A stretch of 64,000 nt of DNA from CAIVVT01 sp963838205 (GTDB taxonomy: Bacteria > Acidobacteriota > Terriglobia > Bryobacterales > Bryobacteraceae). The position numbers were made by a program, and so were the translations under genes. Of the stretch, positions 44,907 through 54,684 are shown in pieces. The DNA lies in the NCBI GenBank assembly GCA_963838205.1, contig CAWIQF010000003.1:62001-126000 (forward strand), given 5' to 3'. The notes under the pieces were generated by a model. That model had not been told where the DNA came from. It saw only the letters and a program-made list of their open reading frames with translations, and did not search any database. Every line of letters starts with the position of its first letter. Positions within the stretch are counted from its first letter, which is position 1.

Positions 44907-45425
44907 CTAACGAGTGCTGTCCTGCTCACGACTCGCGACCGGTTGACGCGCCAGTTTGCGCCTAAACAACCCGGCCACAATCAGACCCGCCGCCATGAGC
45001 CACAGTGTCGCAGGCTCCGGAGCCGACTCCTCCGCATCCGCCGGCTGTCCCAGATCAAGCGGAGCGCCCGTCGGAAGGAAATAGTTGCCTCCCGTGCCCG
45101 GTGGAGGAGGATCTTGATTCTGCGGGTCGGTAAAGCCCCACCCCGGGAAAATGGTCGAGCTGAAGAAGCCTCCGTAATCGGCTGCAACGAATAGCCTCTC
45201 GCCATCGCTGGACGGCCCGCCTATAAGAGATGTGGGCTGGCCCACACCCGAGCAAGCCGAAACATCGCTGATGTCGATCGTTGTCTGCGATGGCGCGGGG
45301 ATGTTCCAGTCCGTGCGGCCGGGCGAGCCGGAACCATGACCGGGCAGGATTGTGCCGGCAAAAATGGGCGTGGCAAGCAGCAGCACACCGGCCAGCCAGG
45401 CCTTGGATAGGCGTTTCAGATGCAT
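44907..45425 (-). CDS. PEP-CTERM exported protein
   Basis: GGGAGAG lies 8 bases before ATG 45425, which is preferred over the upstream ATG at 45455. The 172-residue protein has an N-terminal signal peptide (about 1-24, LAGVLLLATPIFAG) and a C-terminal sorting signal: APEPATLWLMAAGLIVAGLF followed by basic RRKLAR. This tripartite tail is processed by exosortase, which is linked to exopolysaccharide export in this group. The middle is Gly/Pro/Ser-rich with no catalytic motif. No exosortase is in the window. Confidence 0.82.
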   Translation of the reverse strand: MHLKRLSKAWLAGVLLLATPIFAGTILPGHGSGSPGRTDWNIPAPSQTTIDISDVSACSGVGQPTSLIGGPSSDGERLFVAADYGGFFSSTIFPGWGFTDPQNQDPPPPGTGGNYFLPTGAPLDLGQPADAEESAPEPATLWLMAAGLIVAGLFRRKLARQPVASREQDSTR

Positions 45426-45819
45426 TTGGAACTCTCCCTGAGATATAGTCTTCATCGAGCCGCGGCGTGAGCCGGCATTGGCCCGCGCAACGGATCAAAA
45501 CGGGAGAGGGTTGATAAACGCCTGGTAGGAGTGCGCGGGGTGATCCCCGCCTGCATCCGGCCGGTTGGGAATTTCAATCGGCCGCTCCGCGAAACAAAAC
45601 TCGTTTCGGCGGCGGCCTTTGCCTTTTATTTCTACTTGTATTGTATTCCGTTTTCCACTCGGAAGTCTAGAGAATTCAGGTATTTACCAAAGCCAAGCTA
45701 CCCGAAAAGTACCACTCCGGCAGTACTTGGCCTATCGGCGCTCAGTCGCCAAATTCGCGCCAGAATCTCTTCCCGTCCCTCTAATCAAGTGGCCGCAACC
45801 GGCCGATCTAAGGAGTGGA
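45426..45819. other. divergent intergenic region
   Basis: These 394 bases separate the PEP-CTERM gene and the exported protein at 45820. The stretch 45615-45700 is A+T-rich and probably holds promoters. A small hairpin CGAAAC/GTTTCG lies at 45590-45608. No consensus pair could be fixed and no gene is seen. Confidence 0.4.
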
Positions 45820-46368
45820 ATGCCTCGCAAGGTGGCCGTGAAGCACATCTTCGGAGAACGGATCAAACGTCGTCGGGCACGCGCCGTATCCGCCTGGATC
45901 CTGGTGTTGATCGTGGCCGGCGCGGCCTCTGCAGGGGAGAAATCAGGCACTTCCCTGCCGCCCCCGGAACTGGTGGGGCACTGGCGCGGGCAGGGCCGCA
46001 TTGTGAATGACTGGACATCGGTCCAAACGCTGCCGGTGGACATCGGGATCATGCCCGACGGGACCGTCGCCGGAACCATCGGATACGCCGAGATTGCCGG
46101 CGGCGTGTACCTGGAGCCCAAGAAGCAATCCGCCAAAATGCCGGGATTCACGCTCTCGGTCAATCTCGACGGACAGTTGCTCGGCGACGGCGTAATGCGG
46201 CGCGCCATGCAGCTCTACCTCAGCCCGGCCAATGGCCGGCTGACCGGGTCCGGCGCAAGCGAGGGCGGCATGCAGTGGCCGGGCTCGTGGCGCCAGACCA
46301 AGCGGCGCACCGGGCGGCTGCAGGTGCGCGCCGTCAGCCTGGCAAGAGTGGACGCGCGCGGCCCGTAG
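45820..46368 (+). CDS. exported hypothetical protein (182 aa)
   Basis: AAGGAG lies 4-5 bases before ATG 45820 and decides the start; the open frame upstream is not used. Residues 20-40 (SAWILVLIVAGAASAG) form a signal peptide after a basic lead. The mature part has beta-strand motifs (ELVGHWRGQGRIVNDWTSVQ, MPDGTVAGTIGYAEI) that look like a small lipocalin- or META-like barrel. I do not recognise a specific family. Confidence 0.65.
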   Translation: MPRKVAVKHIFGERIKRRRARAVSAWILVLIVAGAASAGEKSGTSLPPPELVGHWRGQGRIVNDWTSVQTLPVDIGIMPDGTVAGTIGYAEIAGGVYLEPKKQSAKMPGFTLSVNLDGQLLGDGVMRRAMQLYLSPANGRLTGSGASEGGMQWPGSWRQTKRRTGRLQVRAVSLARVDARGP

Positions 46369-46450
46369 CGGCCGGCGAATCGGTTGTAGAATCAGTGCAG
46401 CCCGGGCGTTCGAGCGAGGCACAGCCACTCCGGCCGGCGGGAGACACTTG

Positions 46451-47875
46451 ATGCTGCAACTATCAATGGAAGAACTGTACGCCACGCGGATGGCGCGCTA
46501 TGTGTGCGCGATGCACAACGGTATGCCGGATCGCGTGCCGCTGCGGCCGTTCGCCGCCGAGATCACGGCGCGGCATGCGGGCTTCACGTGCCAGGAGGTG
46601 ACGCACGATTACCGCAAGGCGTTCGAGGCGATCATACGCTGCTGCCACGACTACGACTGGGACGCGACCGTGCCGAACATGGTGTACGTCTGGACCGGGC
46701 TGACGCAGGCGGCGGGTCTGACTTACTACGGCGTACCGGGCATCGACGTCGAGGCCGACGTCTGTTTTCAGTACCGCGAGCCGGCCGAGCAAACCGCGTT
46801 CATGAAGCGCGAGGAGTACGACGAGCTGATTGCCGACCCGGTACGGTTCCTGTACGAGACATGGCTGCCGCGGGTCTCGACCGAGTTCAGCGCGCGCGGC
46901 CAGGCGGCGACGTTCCGCAACAACCTGGCGTTCGTGAAGAGCAGCATGGCGATGATGGAGTACTTCACCGCGTTCGGCCCGCAGGTGGAGCGGATGCGGC
47001 GCGAGTGCGGCACGGTTTCGGCGATCTGCGGCATGCTGAAGGCGCCGCTGGACATTCTGGCCGACAAACTGCGCGGGTACCTCGGGCTGGCCTACGACCT
47101 GATGGAGATACCGGAGAAGGTGGAGCAGGCCTGCCGGGCGCTGATGCCGCACCTGGGCTACCTGGCGTTAACGGGGGCCGATCCGTCGCACCAGGTTCCG
47201 ATCCCGATCTGGATGCACCGCGGATGCACGCCATTTATCTCGAAGGAGCATTTCGAGAGGATCTACTGGCCGACGCTGAAGCCGATCGTGGAGGCGCTGT
47301 GGGCCCAGGGCAACCAGACGCTGTTTTACGCCGAAGGCAAGTGGGATGCGCACCTGGAGAGCTTTGCCGAATTGCCCGCGCACAGCATCGTCTATCACCT
47401 CGACCGGGGCAATCCGGAACGCACGCACGAGGTGCTGGGGAAGAAGTTCTGCCTCAGCGGCGGCCTGCCGAACGTCATGATGGCGTTTGCCCCGCCGGAG
47501 CAGGTGCGGGCGCAATGCCGCAAACTGATCGAGAGCATCGGCGCCGAAGGCGGCTACATCATGGACGCGAGCGCGATCCTGCAGAACGACGCCACGCTCG
47601 AAAACCTGCGCGCGATGACCGAGGCGACGCGCGAATACGGGGTTTATCGTTCACCATCCGCGCCCACGCCTGTGGCGGAGGCGCGCGTCACGACGGCGGG
47701 ACTTCCGGCGTGGGTCAGCGCGGCACAGCCGCGCCCCGGCGTCTGCCGGACGTGGGCGGAAAAGGTGCGCGAATTACCGCCGATGAAAGGCGACGAGGCG
47801 CTGGCGAAGAAAGTCTGGGAAGACGTCGAGGGGCTGGCGTACCTGTATATTTGGCATTTGCTATTGAGTTTCTAG
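46451..47875 (+). CDS. uroporphyrinogen decarboxylase-like (URO-D superfamily) protein
   Basis: The 474-residue protein starts at ATG 46451, 8 bases after GGGAG. It has a TIM-barrel of the URO-D superfamily: RVPLRPFAAEI near the N-terminus, HRGCTPFISKEHFERIYWPTLKPIVEAL in the centre, and LSGGLPNVMMAFAPPEQV late. HemE-type arginines are not evident and it is much longer than HemE, so it is more like corrinoid- or methyl-transfer members (MtaA/CmuA-type) or uncharacterised URO-D proteins. No methyltransferase partners are adjacent, so the substrate is open. Confidence 0.8.
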   Translation: MLQLSMEELYATRMARYVCAMHNGMPDRVPLRPFAAEITARHAGFTCQEVTHDYRKAFEAIIRCCHDYDWDATVPNMVYVWTGLTQAAGLTYYGVPGIDVEADVCFQYREPAEQTAFMKREEYDELIADPVRFLYETWLPRVSTEFSARGQAATFRNNLAFVKSSMAMMEYFTAFGPQVERMRRECGTVSAICGMLKAPLDILADKLRGYLGLAYDLMEIPEKVEQACRALMPHLGYLALTGADPSHQVPIPIWMHRGCTPFISKEHFERIYWPTLKPIVEALWAQGNQTLFYAEGKWDAHLESFAELPAHSIVYHLDRGNPERTHEVLGKKFCLSGGLPNVMMAFAPPEQVRAQCRKLIESIGAEGGYIMDASAILQNDATLENLRAMTEATREYGVYRSPSAPTPVAEARVTTAGLPAWVSAAQPRPGVCRTWAEKVRELPPMKGDEALAKKVWEDVEGLAYLYIWHLLLSF

Positions 47876-47969
47876 GAAGGGTGGACGCGGCGTAGGAAGG
47901 CGAGGGAATTGTCCGCCGTCGCGCTGAGGTGTTGCCCAGGCAGGCGCAGACCGGCATCCAACCAAGGCG

Positions 47970-50513
47970 CTATCTGGGCGCTTGGTCGCGGGCGCAGCGG
48001 CAACCGAACTCGAAGACGCGGAGATTGGGAGCGTATTTGAAGCGGTTGGAGACGCGAATGCTGCGCGGATTGAAGAACCAGGATCCGCCGCGCAGTGCGC
48101 GCATGGTTCCGGAGGACGGTCCCTGCGGATCCGCCGCGGCGCCCTGCTGATAGGCGCCGTCGCTATACCAATCCGCGACCCAGTTCCAGACGTTGCCGAG
48201 GGTGTCGTAGAGGTGCCAGGCGTTGGCTTTTTTCCGGCCCACGGGGTGCGGACCATTGCCGTTGGCGTAGAGGCGCTGGGCGTAGTGTTGGCGGTCGGAG
48301 GCCCACAAGGAGGATGTGTCGATGGGCGAGTTGCCACTGTTGCCGCCGAACCAGGCGATGTCGTCGAGGTTGCCATAGCGCGGGGCGGAGGCGCCGGCGC
48401 GGGCGGCGTATTCCCACTCGGCCTCGGTGGGCAGCCGTCCACCGGACCACTCGCAAAACTCGTGGGCTTCGTCCCAGGTCACACCGACCGCGGGGAGCGA
48501 ATCATCGCCGCCAGCCTCGTTGAGCGAGCGCCCGAAGTTGTCCTTGACGGGGAGCGCGGGTTTGTCTTTGGCGGCGCGGAATTTCTTCCAAGCCGCCACG
48601 GTGACCGAAGTCTGACCCATCCAAAAGCCGCGTGTGATGCGCACGCCGTGGGCGGGCTTTTCTGCATCGGAGCACTCGAGGTCGCCATCCGAGCAGCCCA
48701 TCATGAATTCGCCGGCGGGAATTGCGACGTAGTTGAGGTCGTCGATGGCATTCAAGCGCACGGATCCGGACGCGGCGGCAGCCGGCTTGGGCGATGGCGC
48801 GGGAGCAGACGCCGTGGGTGAAGTGGCCTTGGCGGGCGCGGTCTGCCTGGGCGGCGCGGCCACGGGGGTGGGTGGCGGTGGCGAGGTCTTGCCAGGCGCG
48901 GTCGCGGATGCAACGGGCGCGGGCTGGGACGGCACAGCCGCGGGTGGCTGAGCGGGGACGGCCGCGGGCTTCTCCGCAGGAGACGGAACGGGGGTCGGGG
49001 CGGGCTGAGGTTGCGCGGGCGAAGGCGCCGGCGAGCGCGATATCAGGGCACGCGCCTCTTGCCAGGCTGGGCCAAGGAAACGCGGCAGGAGGAACCATCC
49101 CGCGGCGGCCATCACGACCAAGAGAAGGAGCAACAACAACAGGACCGGCAGCACGCCGCGGCGGCGAGGCGGAGGAGGGGCAGGCGGCCCGGGCGGATAC
49201 TGGGCTGGCGCTGGTCCCACACCGGGCGGAAACGAGGGCGGAGCCGCGGCCCCGCCGGGCGGCGGGGGTGGAGTGTAGATGGCCGTATCCAAAAACTCAG
49301 GGACCAGTCGAGACCGCGGCGGAGGCGCGGCGGACGGCTGCCCCATAGCGCCCGGGACGGAGGGGGCGACGGGAGGGGCGGCGACGGGCGGCGCAGTGGC
49401 AGATGGGGGGGCGCTATCCCACGGCGGCTGCGGCAGAGTGGACGTCTTCCATTGATCGGCAATGACCGCAGGCGTGGCTGGAGCGGCGGAGATGGGAGCC
49501 TGATCCTGCGGCTGTTGCAGGCGGCTGGTTCGCACGGGCGTGGGGGCTGGCGCCGTGGGGCCGTGGCCAGTTGCCGGCGCAGGCGCGGGCGGAGCCGGAG
49601 AGGATGGCGGGATCGCGTCGTCCGGGGCCGATTCTTCCAGCAGGCTGGCGCGCAGCGCGCGGAGTGCGGCGGCCATCTCCTCACCCGACTGGTAGCGGCT
49701 TTCGCGGTCTGAGGAGATGGAGCGCATGACCAGCCGGACGATGTTCTGGTTGAGGTCGGGACGCGCATCGGTGATCGGCCGGGGCGCCTGCTGGAGCCGG
49801 GCAATGAGCACGCCCATGGGCGTGGGCGCGGTGAAGGGGCGGGTCCCGCTCAACATTTCATAGAGCACCAGGCCCACCGAGTAAAGGTCCGAGCGGGCGT
49901 CGAGTTCGTGGCTGGGAAGGCCCATGGCCTGCTCGGGGCTGGAGTACTCGGGGGTGCCGAGGGCGAAGCCGGTGGGTGCGGTGAGCATGCCGGTGACCTG
50001 CATGTCGGCCTCGGCGACGACCTTGGCGATACCGAAGTCGATGACCTTCACGTGACCGCCGCCGGTGTTGGGCGAGGGATCGGCGGAGACGAGGATATTC
50101 TGCGGCTTGACGTCGCGGTGGATGACGCCGCGGCGGTGGGCGAAGGCCAGGGCATCGCAAACGCGAGCGGCGATTTCGAGAGCGCGTTGGGGCGGCAGCG
50201 GGCCGCGATCTAGGAGCTCGCGCAGGCTGGGACCCTCGACGTATTCCATGACGACGAAGGGAAAGCCGCTCTCGGCGACGTCCACGTCGAAGACCTCGAC
50301 GATGAAAGGATGGCGGAGGCGGCGCACGAGTTGCGCTTCGGCCAGAAAGCTTTTGACGAACTGCGGGCGCGCGTCGAGCAGGAGTTTCAGGGCCTGCATT
50401 TCATCGAGCAGAATGTGGCGGGCGCGATAGACGACGCCCATGCCGCCCCGGCCGATCTCGCCGAGGATTTCGTATTTGCCGCGCAGTACGTCGCCGGGAT
50501 TCAGATCGGTCAT
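47970..50513 (-). CDS. Ser/Thr protein kinase fused to an FGE-like (SUMF1) domain
   Basis: The 847-residue protein starts at 50513 (GGAGG 9 bases upstream). The kinase domain (about 10-275) has GRGGMGVVY, the catalytic HRDVKPQN (about 131-138), DFG and GTPEYSSPEQ. A Pro/Ala-rich stretch follows, with one membrane helix at about 450-475, then a second Pro-rich linker and a formylglycine-generating-enzyme-like domain (about 600-845): GEFMMGCSDGD, GGRLPTEAEWEYAAR, RALRGGSWFF. The catalytic Cys pair of true FGE is missing after RGGS, so this domain is probably a binding or sensing module outside the membrane, with the kinase inside. Confidence 0.92.
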   Translation of the reverse strand: MTDLNPGDVLRGKYEILGEIGRGGMGVVYRARHILLDEMQALKLLLDARPQFVKSFLAEAQLVRRLRHPFIVEVFDVDVAESGFPFVVMEYVEGPSLRELLDRGPLPPQRALEIAARVCDALAFAHRRGVIHRDVKPQNILVSADPSPNTGGGHVKVIDFGIAKVVAEADMQVTGMLTAPTGFALGTPEYSSPEQAMGLPSHELDARSDLYSVGLVLYEMLSGTRPFTAPTPMGVLIARLQQAPRPITDARPDLNQNIVRLVMRSISSDRESRYQSGEEMAAALRALRASLLEESAPDDAIPPSSPAPPAPAPATGHGPTAPAPTPVRTSRLQQPQDQAPISAAPATPAVIADQWKTSTLPQPPWDSAPPSATAPPVAAPPVAPSVPGAMGQPSAAPPPRSRLVPEFLDTAIYTPPPPPGGAAAPPSFPPGVGPAPAQYPPGPPAPPPPRRRGVLPVLLLLLLLLVVMAAAGWFLLPRFLGPAWQEARALISRSPAPSPAQPQPAPTPVPSPAEKPAAVPAQPPAAVPSQPAPVASATAPGKTSPPPPTPVAAPPRQTAPAKATSPTASAPAPSPKPAAAASGSVRLNAIDDLNYVAIPAGEFMMGCSDGDLECSDAEKPAHGVRITRGFWMGQTSVTVAAWKKFRAAKDKPALPVKDNFGRSLNEAGGDDSLPAVGVTWDEAHEFCEWSGGRLPTEAEWEYAARAGASAPRYGNLDDIAWFGGNSGNSPIDTSSLWASDRQHYAQRLYANGNGPHPVGRKKANAWHLYDTLGNVWNWVADWYSDGAYQQGAAADPQGPSSGTMRALRGGSWFFNPRSIRVSNRFKYAPNLRVFEFGCRCARDQAPR

Positions 50514-50600
50514 GGCCGCGGGCCTCCCACTGATGGAGGAAGTGAAACCAGAGTATCAGACCGCGAGGCGGACTCGCGCCGCGAGGGCCGCGGCGGCGGG

Positions 50601-51692
50601 TCAGTGCGCGGCGGCGGGGGCGGCCAGCGCAGCCAGAATATCCATGGCCAGGTTTTTCGCGCCGCCCTCTTCGAGGTTCAGCAGCACGGCGACGGCGAGA
50701 TGGCGGTCGGGCGCAAAGACGAGGTGGGTATTGGTGCCCTGCTGGCCGCCGCTGTGTTCGATGACGTGCAGGCCGCGTTCGTCGGCGATATTCCAACCGA
50801 GGCCGAAGCCGGTCATGGTGCCGTTCTTGAGCGCTTGCGGAGTCCACATCAGGGTGCGCGTCTCCTCTTTGAGGATCTTGCCGCGCATCAGCGCGCGGAC
50901 CAGACGAACGGGGTCTTCGGCCGTGCCGAGCCAGCCGCCGCCGGGGGTTTTATGACTGGTGTCGACCAGAGCGCAGTTCTCGAGCGCGCCGTCGCGTCGC
51001 AAACGGTAGCCACTGGCGCGGTGAGGGATGATGGCGAAGACATCGTCGGGACACATGGTTTCGATGCCGGCCGGCACGAGGACTTCCTCGCGAACGAATT
51101 CGGCGTAGGGTTTGCCGGTTACGGCTTCGATGATGGCGCCGAGCAGGACGTAGCCGTAGGTGGAATAGAACGCGTTGGTGCCGGGCTCGAACAGCAGGGG
51201 ATCCTTGGCGAAGATCTCGAGGCTCGCGGTGGGGCTGGCGTAGTGGCGCGTGTTGTCGTAGTCGGGGGCGCGATTGTGGCGAATGCCGGACTGGTGGCAG
51301 AGCAACTGGCGGATGGTGATGGGCCACTTTTTCTTGGGGTATTTCGGCAGGTACTTCTGAACCGGAGCGTCGAGCCGCAGCTTGCCCATTTCGACCAGAC
51401 GCAAGACGGCCACGGCGGTGAACGGCTTGGAAATAGAAGCCAGGCGGAAGAGCGCGCGGGGCGTCGCGGGCACATCGTTTTCAACGTCGGCCTTGCCCCA
51501 GGCGCGGGTCCAGATGGGGCCCGTCCCGTCCCAGACGGCGACGGAGACGGCGGGCGCGGGCCGGAGCGTGAGGAACCGGGCGACGAGCGCGGCGACGAGG
51601 TCCGACTGCTGAGGCGTGACCTGGGCGAGAAGCGCCGTCGCGGACGCGCCGACAAAACAGGCGGCTCCCAAGAGTGCGAGACGGCGGGTCAT
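50601..51692 (-). CDS. serine hydrolase, beta-lactamase/class C type
   Basis: The 363-residue protein has a signal peptide (1-23, ending in ALLAQ). The nucleophile is Ser86 in SISK (SxxK), the second box is YSTYGY where many members have YxN, and HSGG replaces the KTG box. This is the pattern of the broad beta-lactamase-related family (esterases, D-aminopeptidases, AmpH-like), so resistance is not implied. No ribosome-binding site is clear at 51692. Confidence 0.88.
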   Translation of the reverse strand: MTRRLALLGAACFVGASATALLAQVTPQQSDLVAALVARFLTLRPAPAVSVAVWDGTGPIWTRAWGKADVENDVPATPRALFRLASISKPFTAVAVLRLVEMGKLRLDAPVQKYLPKYPKKKWPITIRQLLCHQSGIRHNRAPDYDNTRHYASPTASLEIFAKDPLLFEPGTNAFYSTYGYVLLGAIIEAVTGKPYAEFVREEVLVPAGIETMCPDDVFAIIPHRASGYRLRRDGALENCALVDTSHKTPGGGWLGTAEDPVRLVRALMRGKILKEETRTLMWTPQALKNGTMTGFGLGWNIADERGLHVIEHSGGQQGTNTHLVFAPDRHLAVAVLLNLEEGGAKNLAMDILAALAAPAAAH

Positions 51693-51850
51693 CGTTACTT
51701 AATTCTCGCACGGCGGCGCGGCATTTCGGATAAATTAGTCCGGTTGAGTCCGGTTCGACCAGCGGCGCGACGAGCGCGCTGCACAGGCAAGAAATCCCTT
51801 TCTTTCCGACCCCAATGGCGTTATGCTCTTCTCGCGATGGGAGGAACGAC

Positions 51851-52345
51851 ATGCCTCTGCTGGACCGTCTGGTTGCATTTCTGGAATTGCGCGGGTGCTG
51901 GTACCGGCACGACGTTCATCCGCTGAGTTTCACCGCGCGCGAGACCGCGCTGGCGGACCATGTGCCGCCGCGGTGCTTTGCGAAAACCGTAATCGTGCAT
52001 TTCGATCGAGACTATGCGATGGCCGCGCTGCCGGCCGACCGCGGTGTGAACCTGGACGAACTGCGGGACGCGTTCGGCTGCGGACACCTGCGGCTGGCCA
52101 CGGAACACGAAGTGGCGGAATTGTTTGCGGACTGCGAACTCGGGGCGATGCCGCCAATGGGCAACGGGACGCTCTACGAGATGCCGGTTTACTGCGACGG
52201 GCTGCTGATGGCGGAGGAGGCGATCTGCTTCAACGCCGGCACGCACCGCGACGTGATCCGGCTGCGCGTGGAGGACTGGTGCGAACTGGTGCATCCGCGC
52301 GTGCTGGCCTTCAGCGCGGGGCGCGCGGTGGCCGCGAATCGCTGA
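51851..52345 (+). CDS. YbaK/ProX-type aminoacyl-tRNA deacylase domain protein
   Basis: GGAGG lies 7 bases before ATG 51851. The 164-residue protein matches the YbaK/EbsC fold: PLSFTARETALADHVP near the N-terminus, FAKTVIVH with the conserved Lys, and PPMGNGTLYEMPVYCD. Members remove mischarged amino acids from tRNA. Some in this size class are of unknown target. It converges on the S9 peptidase with a gap of 3 bases. Confidence 0.85.
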   Translation: MPLLDRLVAFLELRGCWYRHDVHPLSFTARETALADHVPPRCFAKTVIVHFDRDYAMAALPADRGVNLDELRDAFGCGHLRLATEHEVAELFADCELGAMPPMGNGTLYEMPVYCDGLLMAEEAICFNAGTHRDVIRLRVEDWCELVHPRVLAFSAGRAVAANR

Positions 52346-52348
52346 GCC

Positions 52349-54556
52349 CTACTTCAAGGCATCGTCGAAAAAGCGCAGGTACTGTGCGTTGAGGTGCTGG
52401 CGGGCCTTGCCGCCGAGGCCGTGCGACTTCTGCGGATAAAGCAGAAAGTCGTAGCTCTGGCCTTCATTCTGGAGGGCGTTCATCATCTGCAGCGAGTTGG
52501 CAAATAAAACATTATCGTCCTCGATGTTGTGGATCAGCAGCAGGCGTCCCTTGAGGTTCGCGGCGAAATTCACGGGCGAACTATCGCGATAACCGCCGGG
52601 GTTGTCCTGCGGCAGTCCCATGTAGCGCTCGGTGTAAATGGTGTCGTAGTTGAGCCAGTTGGTGACCGGCGCGCCGGCGGCGCCGGCCTTGAATGTCTCG
52701 GGCGCGTGCAGCAGGCACTGCAGCGTCATGTAGCCGCCGTAACTCCAGCCCATCACGCCGATGCGCCGCGGGTCGGCGAAGCCGAGCGAGAGCAGGTAAT
52801 TCACGCCGAGCACCTGGTCCTCCACCTCCAGCTTGCCGAGTTGCAGGTGAATGGGCGATTCGAACGCGTGGCCGCGGCCGGCCGAACCGCGGTTGTCCAT
52901 CTGCCAGATGACGTAGCCGTGGTGGGCGAAGAGCTGGTCCAGCGACACGCCGCCGGGCCAACGATTGGCGACGGTCTGCACGTCGGGGCCGCCGTAGACC
53001 TGCACGATGACCGGGTATTTCTTCGCCGGATCGAAATTGGCGGGCTTGATCAGGCGGCCGTAAAAAGTCAGGCCGCCGGGACCCTTGAAAGTGTGGATCT
53101 CGGTTTTGAGGATTTCGTATTTATCGAGGACTTCGCGGTTGGCTTCCTTGAGCACGCGCACCAGTTTGCCAGCGCCATCGTAGAGCGCGACGGAGGGCGG
53201 GTTGTCGAGGTTGGAATAGCTGTCGATGAAGAGGTCGCAGGCCGGGCTCATCGAGATGCTATGCCAGCCCGCGCCGTGCGTCAGTTGGCGCTTATCTTGT
53301 CCGTCGAAGCCGACGCTGTTGAGGTGGCGTTGGAGCGGACTGGGCTCGCTGGACTCATACCAGACGCGGCGATGCGCCTCGTCGACGCAGGCCAGGCCGG
53401 TCACTTCCCAATCGCCGGCGGTGAGGCGGCTGGCAGTCTTACCGTCGGCCGAGTGCATGTAGAGATGACGGAAGCCGTCGAGTTCGCCGCCGACCAGGAT
53501 GGCGCCATCGGAGAGGATGCGAAAGTCGTCCTTGATGTTGATCCAGGCGGGATCGCTAGTGTTGAGGACCACGCGCGAGGCGCCGGTGGCGGCGTCGGCA
53601 TAGAGGACATCGAGATGGTTCTGCACGCGGTTGAGGCGGTGCACGGCCACGTTTTTCGAGTCCGGCGTCCAGGTCACGCGCGGGTAGAGGTACAGGCGCG
53701 GCTCGCCCAGATCCATCCAGCGGGTTTCGCCGCCGGTGGCGCTCACCACGCCGATGCGCACGTCGGCGTTGGGCGTGCCGGCCTTGGGGTAGGGCTGGGG
53801 TTCGGAGACAGCCTCGACGGCGAGATGATCGACATGGCCGTAGATATGCTCGCGGCTGATGTCGAACTGCATGTAGGCGATCTGGCTCGAGTCGGGCGAC
53901 CACCAGTAGGCGGTGCCGAGGTCCAGCTCTTCGGGATAAACCCAGTCGAGCATGGCGTTGAGGCGCGTGGCCGTGCCGTCGAAGGTCAGGCGGGTCTCCT
54001 TCCTCGCGGCGGCGTCTTTCAGAGCGCCGTCCTTGGAGGCGATGTCGAGGACGTAGAGCTCGGAGCCGCGGCGGAAGCTGACTTTGGTGCCGTCGGGGGA
54101 GAGTTTGGGATCGCGCTCGGCGACAGGCGTGGCGGTGAGTTGCTCGGTTTTATTCGTGGCGGAGTCCCACAGGAACAGGTCGCCGTTCAGCAGAAGCAGC
54201 AGCCGTTTGCCGTCGGCGGACCATTGAATGCGCTCGTCCTGCACGCGCCGGTCCTCCCAGGTGGCAGCCTTGGGGCGCTCGACGGCGACGGCCAGTCTTT
54301 CCAGCGGATCGATGGAGAAGAGCTCCTTCGCTTCCGGGGAGTCCGTGCTCCACTGCATTAGCTTCGAGCCTTCGATCCAGACGAAGCGGCCGCCCTGCGG
54401 ATGCCACACGCGGCCGGGCGCGAACATGGCCCCGCCGCCGCGCATCCCACCTTCCTGCAGGCTTTCGAGAGTCACGGGCTTTTTCTGCGCCGGCAGAAGC
54501 GCGGTGACGAGAACGAAGGCCGCAGACAAACGGATGTGCGAGGAATGGAGAAACAT
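52349..54556 (-). CDS. S9-family prolyl oligopeptidase/DPP4-type peptidase
   Basis: The 735-residue protein starts at 54556 with GGAG 5 bases upstream and has a signal peptide (1-23). An N-terminal beta-propeller of the DPP-IV type (about 40-480) is followed by an alpha/beta-hydrolase domain. The nucleophile lies in GWSYGGY (about 602-608); DDNVLF holds the Asp and KSHGLGG the His region. It should cut dipeptides or short peptides in the periplasm. Confidence 0.93.
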   Translation of the reverse strand: MFLHSSHIRLSAAFVLVTALLPAQKKPVTLESLQEGGMRGGGAMFAPGRVWHPQGGRFVWIEGSKLMQWSTDSPEAKELFSIDPLERLAVAVERPKAATWEDRRVQDERIQWSADGKRLLLLLNGDLFLWDSATNKTEQLTATPVAERDPKLSPDGTKVSFRRGSELYVLDIASKDGALKDAAARKETRLTFDGTATRLNAMLDWVYPEELDLGTAYWWSPDSSQIAYMQFDISREHIYGHVDHLAVEAVSEPQPYPKAGTPNADVRIGVVSATGGETRWMDLGEPRLYLYPRVTWTPDSKNVAVHRLNRVQNHLDVLYADAATGASRVVLNTSDPAWINIKDDFRILSDGAILVGGELDGFRHLYMHSADGKTASRLTAGDWEVTGLACVDEAHRRVWYESSEPSPLQRHLNSVGFDGQDKRQLTHGAGWHSISMSPACDLFIDSYSNLDNPPSVALYDGAGKLVRVLKEANREVLDKYEILKTEIHTFKGPGGLTFYGRLIKPANFDPAKKYPVIVQVYGGPDVQTVANRWPGGVSLDQLFAHHGYVIWQMDNRGSAGRGHAFESPIHLQLGKLEVEDQVLGVNYLLSLGFADPRRIGVMGWSYGGYMTLQCLLHAPETFKAGAAGAPVTNWLNYDTIYTERYMGLPQDNPGGYRDSSPVNFAANLKGRLLLIHNIEDDNVLFANSLQMMNALQNEGQSYDFLLYPQKSHGLGGKARQHLNAQYLRFFDDALK

Positions 54557-54684
54557 GGCTCTCCCCAGAATATCCGCGCGCGCCCGGTTGTGCCGAGATT
54601 CTACGTTTGGAAACGCAGCAGCGCCATGTAATCGCCGGGGCGAATCGTGGCGCGGGAGCGGGCGGGATGTTCTAATGCAGAGAA

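Noticed and set aside
46504..47895. 463-codon plus-strand frame
   Set aside because: It is out of frame with the URO-D-like gene and is Arg/Gly/Ala shadow sequence.
50310..51926. 538-codon plus-strand frame
   Set aside because: It is antisense to the serine hydrolase and the kinase start, with Gly/Asp/Val-rich shadow composition.
52529..54361. 610-codon plus-strand frame
   Set aside because: It is antisense to the S9 peptidase, which has clear catalytic motifs.
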